In this document: piece by piece, positions 39,485-49,313 of the stretch
Numbering within the stretch: position 1 is the first letter of the stretch
Layout of the letters: each line of letters begins with the position of its first letter
From: Virgibacillus sp. MSJ-26
GTDB lineage: Bacteria > Bacillota > Bacilli > Bacillales > Amphibacillaceae
Length of the DNA stretch: 64,000 nt
Direction of reading: 5' to 3'
NCBI RefSeq assembly: GCF_018918075.1
Contig: NZ_JAHLPW010000016.1
Span: 25,375-89,374, forward strand
Translations under genes and position numbers: made by a program
The notes under the pieces: model-generated
What the model was told of the DNA's origin: nothing
The model's database searches: none
Seen by the model: the letters and a program-made list of their open reading frames with translations, nothing else

Positions 39485-41539
39485 TCACTCCCCTTTATAA
39501 AAGTTTGCTTTCAAAGTTGTTTTTTGAATGAGTCGATCAAGTACAACAAGTAATGCCGGCAGGAAGAGGACAACTAAGGTAAATGCTAGTAATGTTCCTC
39601 GACCAAGCAAAATTCCAATGGATGATATAATTGGATCTGAAGACGTTAACCAAAGGATAAATCCGACACTTGAAAGAATGGAAGCAGGGACAGCAATTGA
39701 GAAAATCTTTTCGTTAATGGTTTTCTTGATTGCAGCTAATGCGCCCATCTTTTGTCGATTACTTGTATAGTCATCTGAAAATAAAATTGCATAATCAACC
39801 GTAGCAGCGAGCTGTACAATACTGATAATAAGATATCCGATATAAACGAGCGGATCATTAGTAAAGTATGGTATAGCCAGGTTAATCCATACAGACGATT
39901 GAATCGTTAATAACAGTACGATAGGTAAGGATAACGAACGGAATGTCACTAACAGAACAAGCGCTATTGTGGCCACGGTGAGTATATTGACAAGCGTGTT
40001 GTCTTTTTGGACAATTTGCTTCATATCGTAAAGTGTTACACTTTCACCTGTGGCGTAGTAATCTTCTCCGTAATAACTATCTACAATATCCCTTACCTTT
40101 TCAACAAGGGAAAAGGCTTTATCTCCTTCATCTTTTGTTGTTGTGTTTAAAATGATGCGACTGTAATTATCCGAGAAAAACTGTTCTTTTGTCTCCTCGT
40201 CGAGATACTCTGGTGGGATTGCAACCCCAACTGTATTCGTGTAGGCGACAGTGCTTTTCACCTGTTTAAGATCGCTAAGCTCCCCAACAAGCTCGTCTTC
40301 TCTAGCAAGGTCTCCTTTTGGAACTAAAAGTACCATTGGCGTATATTTACCGAAGACATCTTCTATTTTTGCAGTATCTTGGCCAGCTCGCGTGTTGTCG
40401 GGAAGTTCACCCATTCCATAAATGAAATTCGTTTGGCTTTGGGCAAGAAAGGCTGGGATGATTAAAATAGCGATCAATGCGAGTACTGGAATACGTAATT
40501 TTAATAGATATTTTCCAATATTATACTTCGTTGGAATCCATTGCTTATGATAAGTTTTATCAATTAAATTATAGAACATCAAAGTTAGTGCAGGTAAGAA
40601 AACCATCACACTCAGAAAACTTAATAAAATTCCTTTGACAAGGTTAATACCTAAATCAGCACCGATTTCAAAATTCATAAAGGTCAGTGCGAGAAATCCA
40701 AAAAAGGTTGTTGAAGCACTTGCTGCAATCGCTGGAAAGGATTTTTTCATCGCCTGCTTCATGGCTTCATACGGACTATCCATTTTATTCCGATAATCAT
40801 CAAAACTATGAAGCAGGAAAATCGCGTAATCGAGTGACACAGCTAATTGCAAAATCGGAGCGACCGCTTGAGAAATAAAGGATATCTCACCGACAAAAAT
40901 ATTTGTGCCAAGGTTAATCAGGATAGAAATACCAATTGCTGTAAGGAAAAATACAGGCTCAATCCATGACCTTGTCGAAAGCAATAAAATTAAAATGATA
41001 ATAGGGACGAGAATGGCTGCTGCGTTAAACGTCTCCTCACCGGTTGATTCCTGTGAGATGGCTGTATCGAGTGCTTCACCAGATAAAGCATTGCCATCCC
41101 CAATGAGTTCATAGATTTTATCAGTTGCCTCAACTTCTTTTCCTTCATCAACATGAAAAGTAAATAAAGCATGATCACCTTTATAATACGTTTCGACGGT
41201 ATCTGTATCTGCCATTTCGATGGGAGTTTTAATATCAATTACATCGTCAAGCCATGATACGTCGGAAACCCCATCAATCGCTTCTAATTCACTTTTATAT
41301 TCTAGCGCCTCTTGAACTGAGACGTCTTGTACCATGACGCGTGTGTTAGCCACATCTTCACCAAATTCTTCTTCCATGACGTCCATCGCTTCTGTAGACG
41401 GAGCGTTAGATGGCAGGTAATCAGTCATGTTGTAGTTGACTGGCACGCCAAATTGTACTATCGCCCCAACCAACGCCAGAACAGTGAAGATAATAACAAC
41501 CCACTTTTTATGTTTAATAATACTTGTTGTTAAATCTAT
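39485..41539 (-). CDS. MMPL/RND-family transporter with apparent ATA start
   Basis: Twelve-helix RND transporter: TM1, a large outer loop, helices 2-6, then the duplicated half, with the helix-4 pattern LAVSLDYAIFLLHSFDDYR and its counterpart VQLAATVDYAILFSDDYTSNRQ. Substrate unknown (lipids or drugs in the family). The first usual start codon in frame, TTG 41473, would cut TM1 in two and has no binding site. ATA at 41539-41537 is 6 bases after GAGAGGGTGA and gives a normal 684-residue protein with N-terminus MDLTTSIIKHKKWVVIIFTV. A stop lies just upstream, so no longer form is possible. Confidence 0.8.
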   Translation of the reverse strand: MDLTTSIIKHKKWVVIIFTVLALVGAIVQFGVPVNYNMTDYLPSNAPSTEAMDVMEEEFGEDVANTRVMVQDVSVQEALEYKSELEAIDGVSDVSWLDDVIDIKTPIEMADTDTVETYYKGDHALFTFHVDEGKEVEATDKIYELIGDGNALSGEALDTAISQESTGEETFNAAAILVPIIILILLLSTRSWIEPVFFLTAIGISILINLGTNIFVGEISFISQAVAPILQLAVSLDYAIFLLHSFDDYRNKMDSPYEAMKQAMKKSFPAIAASASTTFFGFLALTFMNFEIGADLGINLVKGILLSFLSVMVFLPALTLMFYNLIDKTYHKQWIPTKYNIGKYLLKLRIPVLALIAILIIPAFLAQSQTNFIYGMGELPDNTRAGQDTAKIEDVFGKYTPMVLLVPKGDLAREDELVGELSDLKQVKSTVAYTNTVGVAIPPEYLDEETKEQFFSDNYSRIILNTTTKDEGDKAFSLVEKVRDIVDSYYGEDYYATGESVTLYDMKQIVQKDNTLVNILTVATIALVLLVTFRSLSLPIVLLLTIQSSVWINLAIPYFTNDPLVYIGYLIISIVQLAATVDYAILFSDDYTSNRQKMGALAAIKKTINEKIFSIAVPASILSSVGFILWLTSSDPIISSIGILLGRGTLLAFTLVVLFLPALLVVLDRLIQKTTLKANFYKGE

Positions 41540-41677
41540 CGGTGCTCACCCTCTCTTTGATAAAAATGAATATGTTAATTATCATCTTATAGTCATCTCA
41601 AAATTGTTCATGATAATTATTTTACTTCCCATGAGAGAGTTTATCAAAGAATAAACCGATTGAAAGGGGGTTATTAT

Positions 41678-42382
41678 TTACCTCTTAACTCCGCTATTAA
41701 AAACCGGTAAATAAAGTAGAAAAAATAAACTTAGAGCAATAAACTCTAATGACAAAAGATAATACGGATATGGCCCAAGTACATCAAGTAAACTAGCCCC
41801 ACTAGGCTTTTCTCGAAGGAACATATAATTAGCTGATATCAGTTGATTGATTATAAATACAACGCCTGCCAGCCCGTTTAAAAATAGTAAAGATTTAAAG
41901 ACTGATCGCCATGTTAATTGATAATGATACAACCAAATCATTAATAGAGGGGCAAGAATCAGTAAAAAGTGATCAAAGAAAAATTGAATGTAACGATATT
42001 GCGGAAACCCGAAATATAAATCCGGAGTCACAATTGCCATGACAGCTCCACTGATAGCAATAAAGTAAAGCACTTCAAAAAGGAAGCGGCTTTTTGTCAG
42101 CAACATTACTCCAGCAAGGAGAGAAGCAATACTGCATAACTCTAAAGGAAGTGATGATTGAGCCGTCCATTGATCAGTCGTGATATACCAGAGATCAAGA
42201 CTGAGCCGGCTCAAGATTAACAACACTCCGATTATCAATCGAATGGGACGTCTAAAGGGGGTTAGCCGCTTTCTTAATGTGAAAATAAGAATAAGCAGGA
42301 CAACAATTATAAAGATAGTTAACAGGTGAGAACTATCCCACATATGAAATTGGATATTGGGATTATAAAACCAGTTTTCCAT
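41678..42382 (-). CDS. YwaF/TIGR02206 family membrane protein
   Basis: 234 residues with about six to seven membrane helices. Typical segments are HLLTIFIIVVLLILIF, LPLELCSIASLLAG and the loop FGFPQYRYIQFFFDHFLLILAPL. ATG 42382 follows AGGAGG. The family is conserved in Firmicutes but has no established function. It stands alone between the MMPL gene and a tandem repeat array. Confidence 0.85.
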   Translation of the reverse strand: MENWFYNPNIQFHMWDSSHLLTIFIIVVLLILIFTLRKRLTPFRRPIRLIIGVLLILSRLSLDLWYITTDQWTAQSSLPLELCSIASLLAGVMLLTKSRFLFEVLYFIAISGAVMAIVTPDLYFGFPQYRYIQFFFDHFLLILAPLLMIWLYHYQLTWRSVFKSLLFLNGLAGVVFIINQLISANYMFLREKPSGASLLDVLGPYPYYLLSLEFIALSLFFLLYLPVFNSGVKR

Positions 42383-42421
42383 AGAACCTCCTGTAAAGGT
42401 TAACGACTTCCAAATTAATGG

Positions 42422-42600
42422 ACGCCTCTCTCGTTCAAAATCTCAGTGAAGTCTAGAAAAGTGATTGAGAGAACGCCTCTCTCGATTAAAACATCGTCGA
42501 AATTGAGAAAAGTGATCGAGAGAATGCTTCTCTCGATTAAAATACCAGTAAAGTCGGGAAAAGTAATCGATAGTGTGCCTCTCAAGGTCAAAATTCCAAT
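42422..42600. repeat. Tandem array with exact 51-bp period
   Basis: Units begin at 42422, 42473, 42524 and 42575 (ACGCCTCTCTCG and variants). Inside units, CTCTCGAT and ATCGAGAG form inverted arms. Because 51 is a multiple of three, the minus strand shows an apparent 17-residue repeat peptide, which I regard as a by-product. Confidence 0.85.
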
Positions 42601-42661
42601 AAAATCCACATATTTACCCGATACGCCGATTCTACCCCGATTTCATTAAATAGATAATTCC

Positions 42662-44146
42662 CTATTCAGTCTTAATCTCATTTATTCTTTGCTGATACCA
42701 GTTAGTAAAGTTTTCAGATTCCATCACAGGGATATCTTGTAATTTTTCATGATGCACAGGTTTCACTCTGTTGACGGTATTGATGGTCGCTAATCCTAAT
42801 TTTTTCTGGACAATTGTTTGTTCTGTGTAGACTTCTATGACTTTCTTTCGATTCGTGACGAAGATATCTGTGGAAATACCGCCTGTTTTAAATTGAATGG
42901 TTTTTCCTTCCCACGAAAATCGTGTGTTTCTGTAAGTGAAGTAGCGCGATAAGTATGTGGTAAGAAATAAGATTGGCGATATGAACCACCATTCTTTTTT
43001 AAACCATAGGATTAAGCCAGTGGCGACTAACCAAAGCCATGGTATTCTCATCAAACGTATATAAAGAGACTCACGTGGCAATTTATTGACCGCTTCTTGA
43101 AGTGGGAATTGTGGCAAAAGCTCATCTAACAGTCCCTTGGCTTTATCACTTGGTAAAAAAGGATATAAGGAGCTAATATCGTCACCATTTTCTTCGCTAC
43201 CAGCACTGATTAGCTGAACATCAGTAAAGTTGAGCAGCTTTTTTAATGGTGATTGGTTCAGTCGAATCGCCTGGACATTCGTTTTTTGAATTGAAAAGGA
43301 TCTTTCATTTAAGATACCACGATGAATAAAAATTCGATCATCATCTGAAGAAATTTCATACTTGCCATATTTAAGAAACGTCTGCATGACACCAAATCCT
43401 ACTGCGGCAGTAATGAGTAGTATAATTGCTATGACAATTAAAACCCAAGAACTCATTATAAATGAAAAAGCACCTTCGACTTGGCTGTCGATATCAATTA
43501 CTTTTTCAATTTGTGTATAGCCAACAATAATAATCGGAATGAGACCTAAGAAACTAAATGATAGAAAAGATGCTTTTAAAACGTCCCTTTTAGTCGGTAT
43601 AAAATGAACTGTCCGTTCATGAGATGAGTTGGAGTCATCGTTTATATTTTCTGAGTTAGCTTCTTCCTCTGCTAATTCATCTCTACCTTCAGTAATTTCT
43701 GTTTTATATTGCGTTGCAAGTTCTTCAATTTGCTCTGCTAAATCAATTTTGATGGCGTTTAATTGAACGGTGGCTGTATCACTAGTAGTGCTCGTTTCTA
43801 ATCGTAATGAGGTAATGCCGAACCAACGATAATAAAAAGGAGTACGCCATGTGATATTTTGAATTTCCTGCAAAGGTATGCTGTTTTGCTTTCTCTGAAA
43901 CACGCCATGTTTGATTTGTATTGTTCCATTTTTGATTTCATACGTTGTTTTCGACCATTCAATGACAATTAATATCAAACGAACAATGATAAAAGTTAAA
44001 AAGACAGCACGTCCGACTTTTATAAAAAAAGATACGTCACGAAAATTAAACACAAATAATAATAAGATAAAGACAATGGAATCTTTAAATAGTTTAATAA
44101 TTGATGAGATAATATTCATAGGATGCATGCGAAAGCTTTCAATCAT
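42662..44146 (-). CDS. PH-domain membrane protein (YdbT-like)
   Basis: 494 residues with three bacterial PH (bPH2) domains interleaved with pairs of membrane helices; typical strings are EIKNGTIQIKHGVFQRKQNSIPLQEIQNI and the WFGITSLRLETS that follows. The B. subtilis ydbS-ydbT pair encodes the same two proteins; it is linked to resistance against the amylocyclicin bacteriocin. The ATG overlaps the stop of the upstream gene by 4 bases, showing coupling. An acidic linker lies near residues 155-175. Confidence 0.88.
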   Translation of the reverse strand: MIESFRMHPMNIISSIIKLFKDSIVFILLLFVFNFRDVSFFIKVGRAVFLTFIIVRLILIVIEWSKTTYEIKNGTIQIKHGVFQRKQNSIPLQEIQNITWRTPFYYRWFGITSLRLETSTTSDTATVQLNAIKIDLAEQIEELATQYKTEITEGRDELAEEEANSENINDDSNSSHERTVHFIPTKRDVLKASFLSFSFLGLIPIIIVGYTQIEKVIDIDSQVEGAFSFIMSSWVLIVIAIILLITAAVGFGVMQTFLKYGKYEISSDDDRIFIHRGILNERSFSIQKTNVQAIRLNQSPLKKLLNFTDVQLISAGSEENGDDISSLYPFLPSDKAKGLLDELLPQFPLQEAVNKLPRESLYIRLMRIPWLWLVATGLILWFKKEWWFISPILFLTTYLSRYFTYRNTRFSWEGKTIQFKTGGISTDIFVTNRKKVIEVYTEQTIVQKKLGLATINTVNRVKPVHHEKLQDIPVMESENFTNWYQQRINEIKTE

Positions 44147-44640
44147 ACATTTTCCACTTCCTTTATTTTTGCATATTCAGCAATTTGTGAACGTAATCTT
44201 AATGCCTCTTGCTCTGGAAGGGCAGGGATCGAAAAGGACGAGCTCATTGTGCCAATTTCAACGGTATATAACTTGTACTTTCTAAGAATGGGCCCCTGTT
44301 CTGTATTGACGTACTGCACTTTTGTCATAGGTGCGATGATGTGTTTTACTTTGAAAATCCCATGTTTCATCTGGACGTACTCATTATTCACATCATATCG
44401 CCAATACTTTTGCAGCAATGTTGGTTCGATGAAAATATCCCAGATCGACATCAATATATCTACAGCAAGTAAAATAATTAACGTTATTTGTATCCAGCGA
44501 TACCAGTCAAAATATATAGATGAAACTATCAATCCTAGTCCGACTAAAATGATAATGATTTGACTGATCGTGTTGCTTATTCTCCAAACTTTAATAGCGT
44601 CTTTAGCAATCGGATGAATAGGCTCGTTTAGTAATGACAT
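44143..44640 (-). CDS. PH-domain membrane protein (YdbS-like)
   Basis: 165 residues: two membrane helices followed by one bPH2 domain (QMKHGIFKVKHIIAPMTKVQYVNTEQGPILRKYKL). I chose ATG 44640, preceded by GGGAGGAAC; a longer in-frame opening has no binding site. It is the first gene of the ydbS-ydbT-like pair and overlaps its partner by 4 bases. It is divergent from htpG. Confidence 0.88.
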   Translation of the reverse strand: MSLLNEPIHPIAKDAIKVWRISNTISQIIIILVGLGLIVSSIYFDWYRWIQITLIILLAVDILMSIWDIFIEPTLLQKYWRYDVNNEYVQMKHGIFKVKHIIAPMTKVQYVNTEQGPILRKYKLYTVEIGTMSSSFSIPALPEQEALRLRSQIAEYAKIKEVENV

Positions 44641-44748
44641 ATTAGTGTTCCTCCCTAGTTGATGACTATCTATATAATGTAGCATAGTGTAAATACGATT
44701 TAATAGTGCGTTAGGTTTCAAGTTTTTCTTGGATAAATAGAGTGTTGA

Positions 44749-44777
44749 TTGACGTTTTCAGTAAAATATGTTATTTA
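44749..44777 (+). promoter_or_regulatory. Sigma-A promoter of htpG
   Basis: TTGACG (44749-44754) and TATTTA (44772-44777) are 17 bp apart; the CIRCE operator begins 11 bases below the -10. Confidence 0.6.
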
Positions 44778-44787
44778 ATATATGGGA

Positions 44788-44814
44788 TTAGCACTCGAGA
44801 CTCGAGAGTGCTAA
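44788..44814 (+). promoter_or_regulatory. CIRCE operator (HrcA-binding site) of htpG
   Basis: TTAGCACTC (44788-44796), a 9-nt spacer and GAGTGCTAA (44806-44814): a perfect match to the CIRCE consensus. It overlaps the expected transcription start, so HrcA would repress htpG. Confidence 0.95.
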
Positions 44815-44851
44815 AATAGACTATAGCAACTTTAAAAAGGGGAGATTAATA

Positions 44852-46732
44852 ATGGCTAAAAAAGAATTTAAAGCGGAATCCAAACGCTTATTGGATATTA
44901 TGATTAACTCTATCTACTCACAAAAAGAAGTATTTTTACGCGAGCTAATCTCAAATGCAAGCGATGCGATTGATAAAATTTATTATCGCGCACTCACTGA
45001 TGATTCCATGACATTTAATCAAGAAGATTATTATATAGAAGTCGTTCCTAACGAAGAAGAACGCACTTTAACTATTAAAGATACAGGGATTGGAATGACA
45101 GAGGAAGAACTGGAAACAAACCTAGGAATCATCGCAAAAAGTGGCTCGCTAGCGTTTAAAGAGGAAAATGAAGTAGAAGATGGCCACGATATCATTGGTC
45201 AATTTGGTGTTGGATTTTACGCTGCATTTATGGTTGCTGATACTGTAACTGTTAAAACACGTTCCCTCGATAGTGAACAAGGCTTCAAGTGGGAATCAGC
45301 AGGAGCGGATGGTTATACGATTGAACCAATTGATAAAGAAGCGGTTGGAACAGAAATTACTTTAAAACTAAAAGAAAATAAAGATGATGAAGATTATGAT
45401 CAATATATAGAAGAACATCGTCTCCAAACAATTGTTAAAAAGTACTCTGACTTCATTCGTTATCCGATTAAAATGACAGTTACAAAGAGTAAACCGCAAG
45501 ATGATGATAGTGACGAATATGTCGATTACAAAGAAGAAGAAACCATTAATAGCATGGTGCCAATCTGGCGCAAAAACAAGAGCGAATTGACTGATGAAGA
45601 TTACGTCAATTTCTACCAAGAGAAACATTACGGTTTTGATAAGCCACTAAAACATATCCACACACATGTTGACGGAAATATTCGCTATGACGCTATTTTA
45701 TACATCCCTGAGTCTGCGCCATTCGATTATTACTCTGCTGAATATGAAAAAGGACTTGAACTCTACTCAAATGGCGTTCTAATCATGGATAAATGTGCAG
45801 AATTACTCCCAGATTATTTCAGTTTCGTAAAAGGGATGGTTGATTCCGAAGATTTATCATTAAATATTTCTCGGGAAATGTTACAGCATGATCGTCAGCT
45901 TCGTTTAATTGAAAAAAATATCGTCAAGAAAATAAAGCAAGAACTAAAGAAAATGCTTCGTAACGATCGAGAAACCTATGAAAAATTTTATGATGCATTC
46001 GGCCGTCAACTTAAATTCGGTGTCTACAATGACTTTGGAGCTAATAAGGAAACATTGAAAGACTTGCTGCTATTCTATTCATCAACAGAAAAGAAGCTTG
46101 TTTCACTTGATGAATACGTATCAAGAATGCCTGAAGATCAAAAATATATTTTCTATGCTGCAGGTGAATCGAATGAACGTATTGAAAAATTACCACAAAC
46201 CGAACTCGTGGCTGATAAAGGCTATGAAATTCTTTACTTCACAGATGAAGTTGATGAATTTGCAATTAAAATGTTGACTGAATACGAAGATAAAGAGTTT
46301 CGTTCCGTATCAAGTGGTGACCTGGGCATTGATACAGAAGAAGAAAGCAAAAAGGCGAAAGAAGAAGAGGACGAGCATAAGGATATGTTCGCAGAAATGA
46401 AGGAGCTTCTTTCTGGTAAAGTTAGCGATGTGAAAGTATCCAAACGACTTAAATCCCATCCTGTTTGTCTTTCTACGGATGGTGAAATCTCACTAGAAAT
46501 GGAAAAAGTGTTAAACGCCATGCCGAACAATCAGCAAATTAAAGCAGATAAAGTTCTAGAAATAAATATTGATCATGATGTTTATCATTCGCTTAAAGCA
46601 GCTTATGATAAAGATGAAGGGACGTTTAAACTATATACCAATCTCTTATATAATCAGGCATTATTAATCGAAGGCCTACCTGTCAGTGATCCAGTCGAGT
46701 TTACGAATGATATTTGCAGAGTAATGGTATAA
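44852..46732 (+). CDS. htpG: Chaperone HtpG (Hsp90)
   Basis: 626 residues, the B. subtilis length. The GHKL ATPase motifs are clear: [12 protein letters not shown] near residue 31, DTGIGM near residue 79 and [11 protein letters not shown] near residue 116. Middle and C-terminal dimerisation domains follow. ATG 44852 follows AAAGGGGAG. Upstream is a perfect CIRCE operator, placing this copy in the HrcA heat-shock regulon; in B. subtilis htpG is heat-induced independently of HrcA. A terminator follows the gene. Confidence 0.97.
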   Translation: MAKKEFKAESKRLLDIMINSIYSQKEVFLRELISNASDAIDKIYYRALTDDSMTFNQEDYYIEVVPNEEERTLTIKDTGIGMTEEELETNLGIIAKSGSLAFKEENEVEDGHDIIGQFGVGFYAAFMVADTVTVKTRSLDSEQGFKWESAGADGYTIEPIDKEAVGTEITLKLKENKDDEDYDQYIEEHRLQTIVKKYSDFIRYPIKMTVTKSKPQDDDSDEYVDYKEEETINSMVPIWRKNKSELTDEDYVNFYQEKHYGFDKPLKHIHTHVDGNIRYDAILYIPESAPFDYYSAEYEKGLELYSNGVLIMDKCAELLPDYFSFVKGMVDSEDLSLNISREMLQHDRQLRLIEKNIVKKIKQELKKMLRNDRETYEKFYDAFGRQLKFGVYNDFGANKETLKDLLLFYSSTEKKLVSLDEYVSRMPEDQKYIFYAAGESNERIEKLPQTELVADKGYEILYFTDEVDEFAIKMLTEYEDKEFRSVSSGDLGIDTEEESKKAKEEEDEHKDMFAEMKELLSGKVSDVKVSKRLKSHPVCLSTDGEISLEMEKVLNAMPNNQQIKADKVLEINIDHDVYHSLKAAYDKDEGTFKLYTNLLYNQALLIEGLPVSDPVEFTNDICRVMV

Positions 46733-46755
46733 TAAAACACCTCACACTTCGTTTA

Positions 46756-46787
46756 AAAAAGCGTAGCGTATAGCTATGCTTTTTTTG
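46756..46787 (+). terminator. Terminator after htpG
   Basis: AAAAAGCGTAGC pairs with GCTATGCTTTTT around GTATA, followed by a T-run. Confidence 0.82.
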
Positions 46788-46860
46788 TTGGAGAATAGGG
46801 TATAAGAACATTAGAAATATCTTAGATTAATTGTGCTTTTTTGGATAAAGGGGTGGAGTA

Positions 46861-48648
46861 ATGGAACAACTGGCACTTATTAGTATCGTCATAATTTTAG
46901 GACTAGGTATTTTCTCGCAATGGTTTGCATGGCGGATTCAGTGGCCGTCCATTGTCATTATGTCTATTGCAGGTCTATTGATAGGACCTATATTTGGCTT
47001 AATCGATCCGAGTGCAGGTTTAGGGGGACTATATAGCCCTTTGATTTCACTATCTGTCGCAATTATACTTTTTGAAGGAAGCTCAAGTCTCGATGTTCGA
47101 GAGATAAAAGATATATCGAAATCGGTTTTTAGAATTGTGACTTGGGGCGTTCTACTTGCTTGGATTGGTGGGTCACTCGCTGCTTACTATATTGCAGGTT
47201 TAAAAATTGAAGTTGCTTTTATTATTGGTGGACTTTTCGTCGTGACCGGTCCGACCGTCATCATTCCTATGCTTAGGCAGGCTAAATTGAAACCACGAAT
47301 TGCTGCTGTATTAAAGTGGGAAGGAATTATTGTTGACCCAGCAGGCCCGATGCTCGCTTTGCTTGCTTATCAAGTATCGCGAGTGTTAACAAATGAAGAC
47401 ATATCATTTAATTACTTAACAAACTATTTCATAGGTGCTTTAATTGCTATCGTTTTAGGGATAGTGATTGGTCTTTTAATAGGGTGGATGAGCGATAAAG
47501 GATTATTTCCCGAGTACTTAAAATCACCAATCATTCTTTCGTTTGTATTAATAACTTTTACAGTTTCGGAAGTTGTCATGCACGAAACAGGGATGTTAGC
47601 CGTTACGGTCTTAGGTTTGACACTTGGTTGGACAAAGAAATACGTCTCCTCCATAGGCAATATTGGACATGTTATCGAAAATATATCAGTGATCCTCACG
47701 TCAACAGTGTTCATCCTTCTAACGGCTTCATTGACTCGTGAAACGATTGCGGAAGTGTTCACGTGGCCAATTATTAGTTTTGTCCTTGTTATGCTATTTA
47801 TTGTCAGGCCGCTTTCCATCTGGCTAGCTACTATCAATACCGAATTAACGATGGCAGAAAAAACACTTGCGAGTTGGATAGCCCCGCGTGGAATTGTTGC
47901 TTTAACTGTATCAGGTTACTTTGCCAATATTTTAATGGATGATGGATACGAAGGAGCTGCTCTCCTAACGGCGTTAACCTTTGCGCTTGTATTTATTACC
48001 GTTTGTGCACACGGCTTTTCAATTGGCCCTATTGCGAAAAAACTAAAGTTAGCTAGTGACGCCCCGCCTGGGGTACTTATAGTTGGGGCGAGCAGTTTTT
48101 CAATAGCCTTGGCTGATGCCTTGAAAAACATGGATATCCCCGTATTAATTAGTGACTCCTCATACGGTCGACTTTTTCCGGCTATTTCTTTAGGTATTGA
48201 AACCCATCATGGAGAAATTTTATCAGAACATGCTCAGTTTAATCTCGATTTAACTCCATATGAAACAATACTGGTCATGACAGGCGATGCCGCTTATAAC
48301 GCACTTGTCAGTCAATCCTATGTTCCTGAGTTTGGCTATAACAACACTTTTTCATTAGTCGTTGATACGAATCGGACAAAGAACCAGAGGGATTTGCCCA
48401 TGGCTAGAAAGGCACATCTTTTATTTGATGAAGAGGCGTCGTTTAAAGACTTAAACAAGAAAGTCAATACAGGATATAGCATCCAACCAACTGAGATACC
48501 TGATGAGAAGTCGATTAATCTCCAAGAACTTGACGTTCAAGGTATTCCTTTATTTATTAAACGGGACGAGACAATTGAATTTGCAACTCTCAAACAGACT
48601 GCAAAAATTGAAAAAGATGACCAGTTATTTGTACTGAGCGAGCACTAA
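46861..48648 (+). CDS. CPA1-family Na+(K+)/H+ antiporter with C-terminal nucleotide-binding-like domain
   Basis: 595 residues. About twelve membrane helices to residue 385, then a cytosolic domain resembling TrkA-N (GVLIVGASSFSIALADALKN) and a TrkA-C-like end. The ion-binding helix reads KWEGIIVDPAGP with Asp159-Pro160, the CPA1 motif. ATG 46861 follows AAAGGGGTGGAG. A strong terminator on the far side makes it a single-gene unit. Such antiporters serve sodium, potassium or pH homeostasis; the exact ion is not decided by sequence. Confidence 0.87.
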   Translation: MEQLALISIVIILGLGIFSQWFAWRIQWPSIVIMSIAGLLIGPIFGLIDPSAGLGGLYSPLISLSVAIILFEGSSSLDVREIKDISKSVFRIVTWGVLLAWIGGSLAAYYIAGLKIEVAFIIGGLFVVTGPTVIIPMLRQAKLKPRIAAVLKWEGIIVDPAGPMLALLAYQVSRVLTNEDISFNYLTNYFIGALIAIVLGIVIGLLIGWMSDKGLFPEYLKSPIILSFVLITFTVSEVVMHETGMLAVTVLGLTLGWTKKYVSSIGNIGHVIENISVILTSTVFILLTASLTRETIAEVFTWPIISFVLVMLFIVRPLSIWLATINTELTMAEKTLASWIAPRGIVALTVSGYFANILMDDGYEGAALLTALTFALVFITVCAHGFSIGPIAKKLKLASDAPPGVLIVGASSFSIALADALKNMDIPVLISDSSYGRLFPAISLGIETHHGEILSEHAQFNLDLTPYETILVMTGDAAYNALVSQSYVPEFGYNNTFSLVVDTNRTKNQRDLPMARKAHLLFDEEASFKDLNKKVNTGYSIQPTEIPDEKSINLQELDVQGIPLFIKRDETIEFATLKQTAKIEKDDQLFVLSEH

Positions 48649-48654
48649 GTAAAT

Positions 48655-48696
48655 AAAAAGGAAGGTTCGGTGGAAAACACCGAACCTTCCTTTTTA
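48655..48696 (+). terminator. Terminator after the antiporter gene
   Basis: A perfect 18-bp stem (48655-48672 with 48678-48695) around GAAAA, ending in five Ts. Confidence 0.9.
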
Positions 48697-48925
48697 TTTG
48701 ATTAAGGCTTTTGAAACTCTTTTGTCGGCTAGCTTAATAACTCAACTTTTGCAGATTAAAATTAACAAATACCCCTTGGGATTATGGGGCGGGATAATAA
48801 TACATAGCATCAGTTGATTTTTAATGAACTGCCCCTAAGAAAACTTAATTACCAAGCACAACTGCGACATAGTTTCAACGAAGACTCTCTTCCCGTCCTG
48901 TTAAGGTAAGTGCTAACCCATCGCT

Positions 48926-49075
48926 GCGGAAAAATCGCTACGCTTTCCGTGGGTGGCTGATGAGTCTCTGGGACTGCGCTAAATGCTCGTCCCACCGAAA
49001 ACATTAGCTCCCACAAAGGTTTTTGGTGGGGCGAAGCTTGCTGCAGTCCCAGGAGTCTCCGCGTTTTTCCTCCGC
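48926..49075. repeat. Large palindromic element, copy 3, with a nested palindrome
   Basis: Outer arms GCGGAAAAA..CGC and GCGTTTTTCC..CGC. The left flank 48941-48964 is identical to copy 1. Instead of copy 1's core, it holds an 81-bp segment (48970-49050) with its own arms GGGACTGC and GCAGTCCC and an inner CCCACC/GGTGGG stem. Confidence 0.65.
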
Positions 49076-49166
49076 TTGTCTCAGCGTAATATTGTTGTAC
49101 AGAAAAATCTTATAATAGCATCAAATAACTTTAATAGTCTGGGTGAGTGCAGGGTGGTGACTAAAG

Positions 49167-49313
49167 AAGAATGAATTGCAATTCTTCGCCTCTGCGGGAA
49201 CAGCAAATGGTTTTCGATGGGGCGAACGATAGTGCAGTTCCACGAGTCTGAAAACCCCGCAGAGTGGTTTTCTCGAGGAGGCTGAAGTGGGAAGAATGAA
49301 CTCCAATTCTTCC
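49167..49313. repeat. Large palindromic element, copy 4, flanked by small inverted repeats
   Basis: Positions 49244-49287 match copy 2 with two differences in 44 bases. Each end has a small hairpin of related sequence: GAAGAAT..ATTCTTC at 49167-49188 and 49290-49313. The remaining parts of the 48697-49755 gap show no gene. Confidence 0.6.

Noticed and set aside
42415..42609. Minus-strand 64-residue frame encoding a 17-residue repeat peptide
   Set aside because: It is the translation of a 51-bp DNA tandem array; the period is a multiple of three, so an open frame arises by itself. No ribosome binding site.
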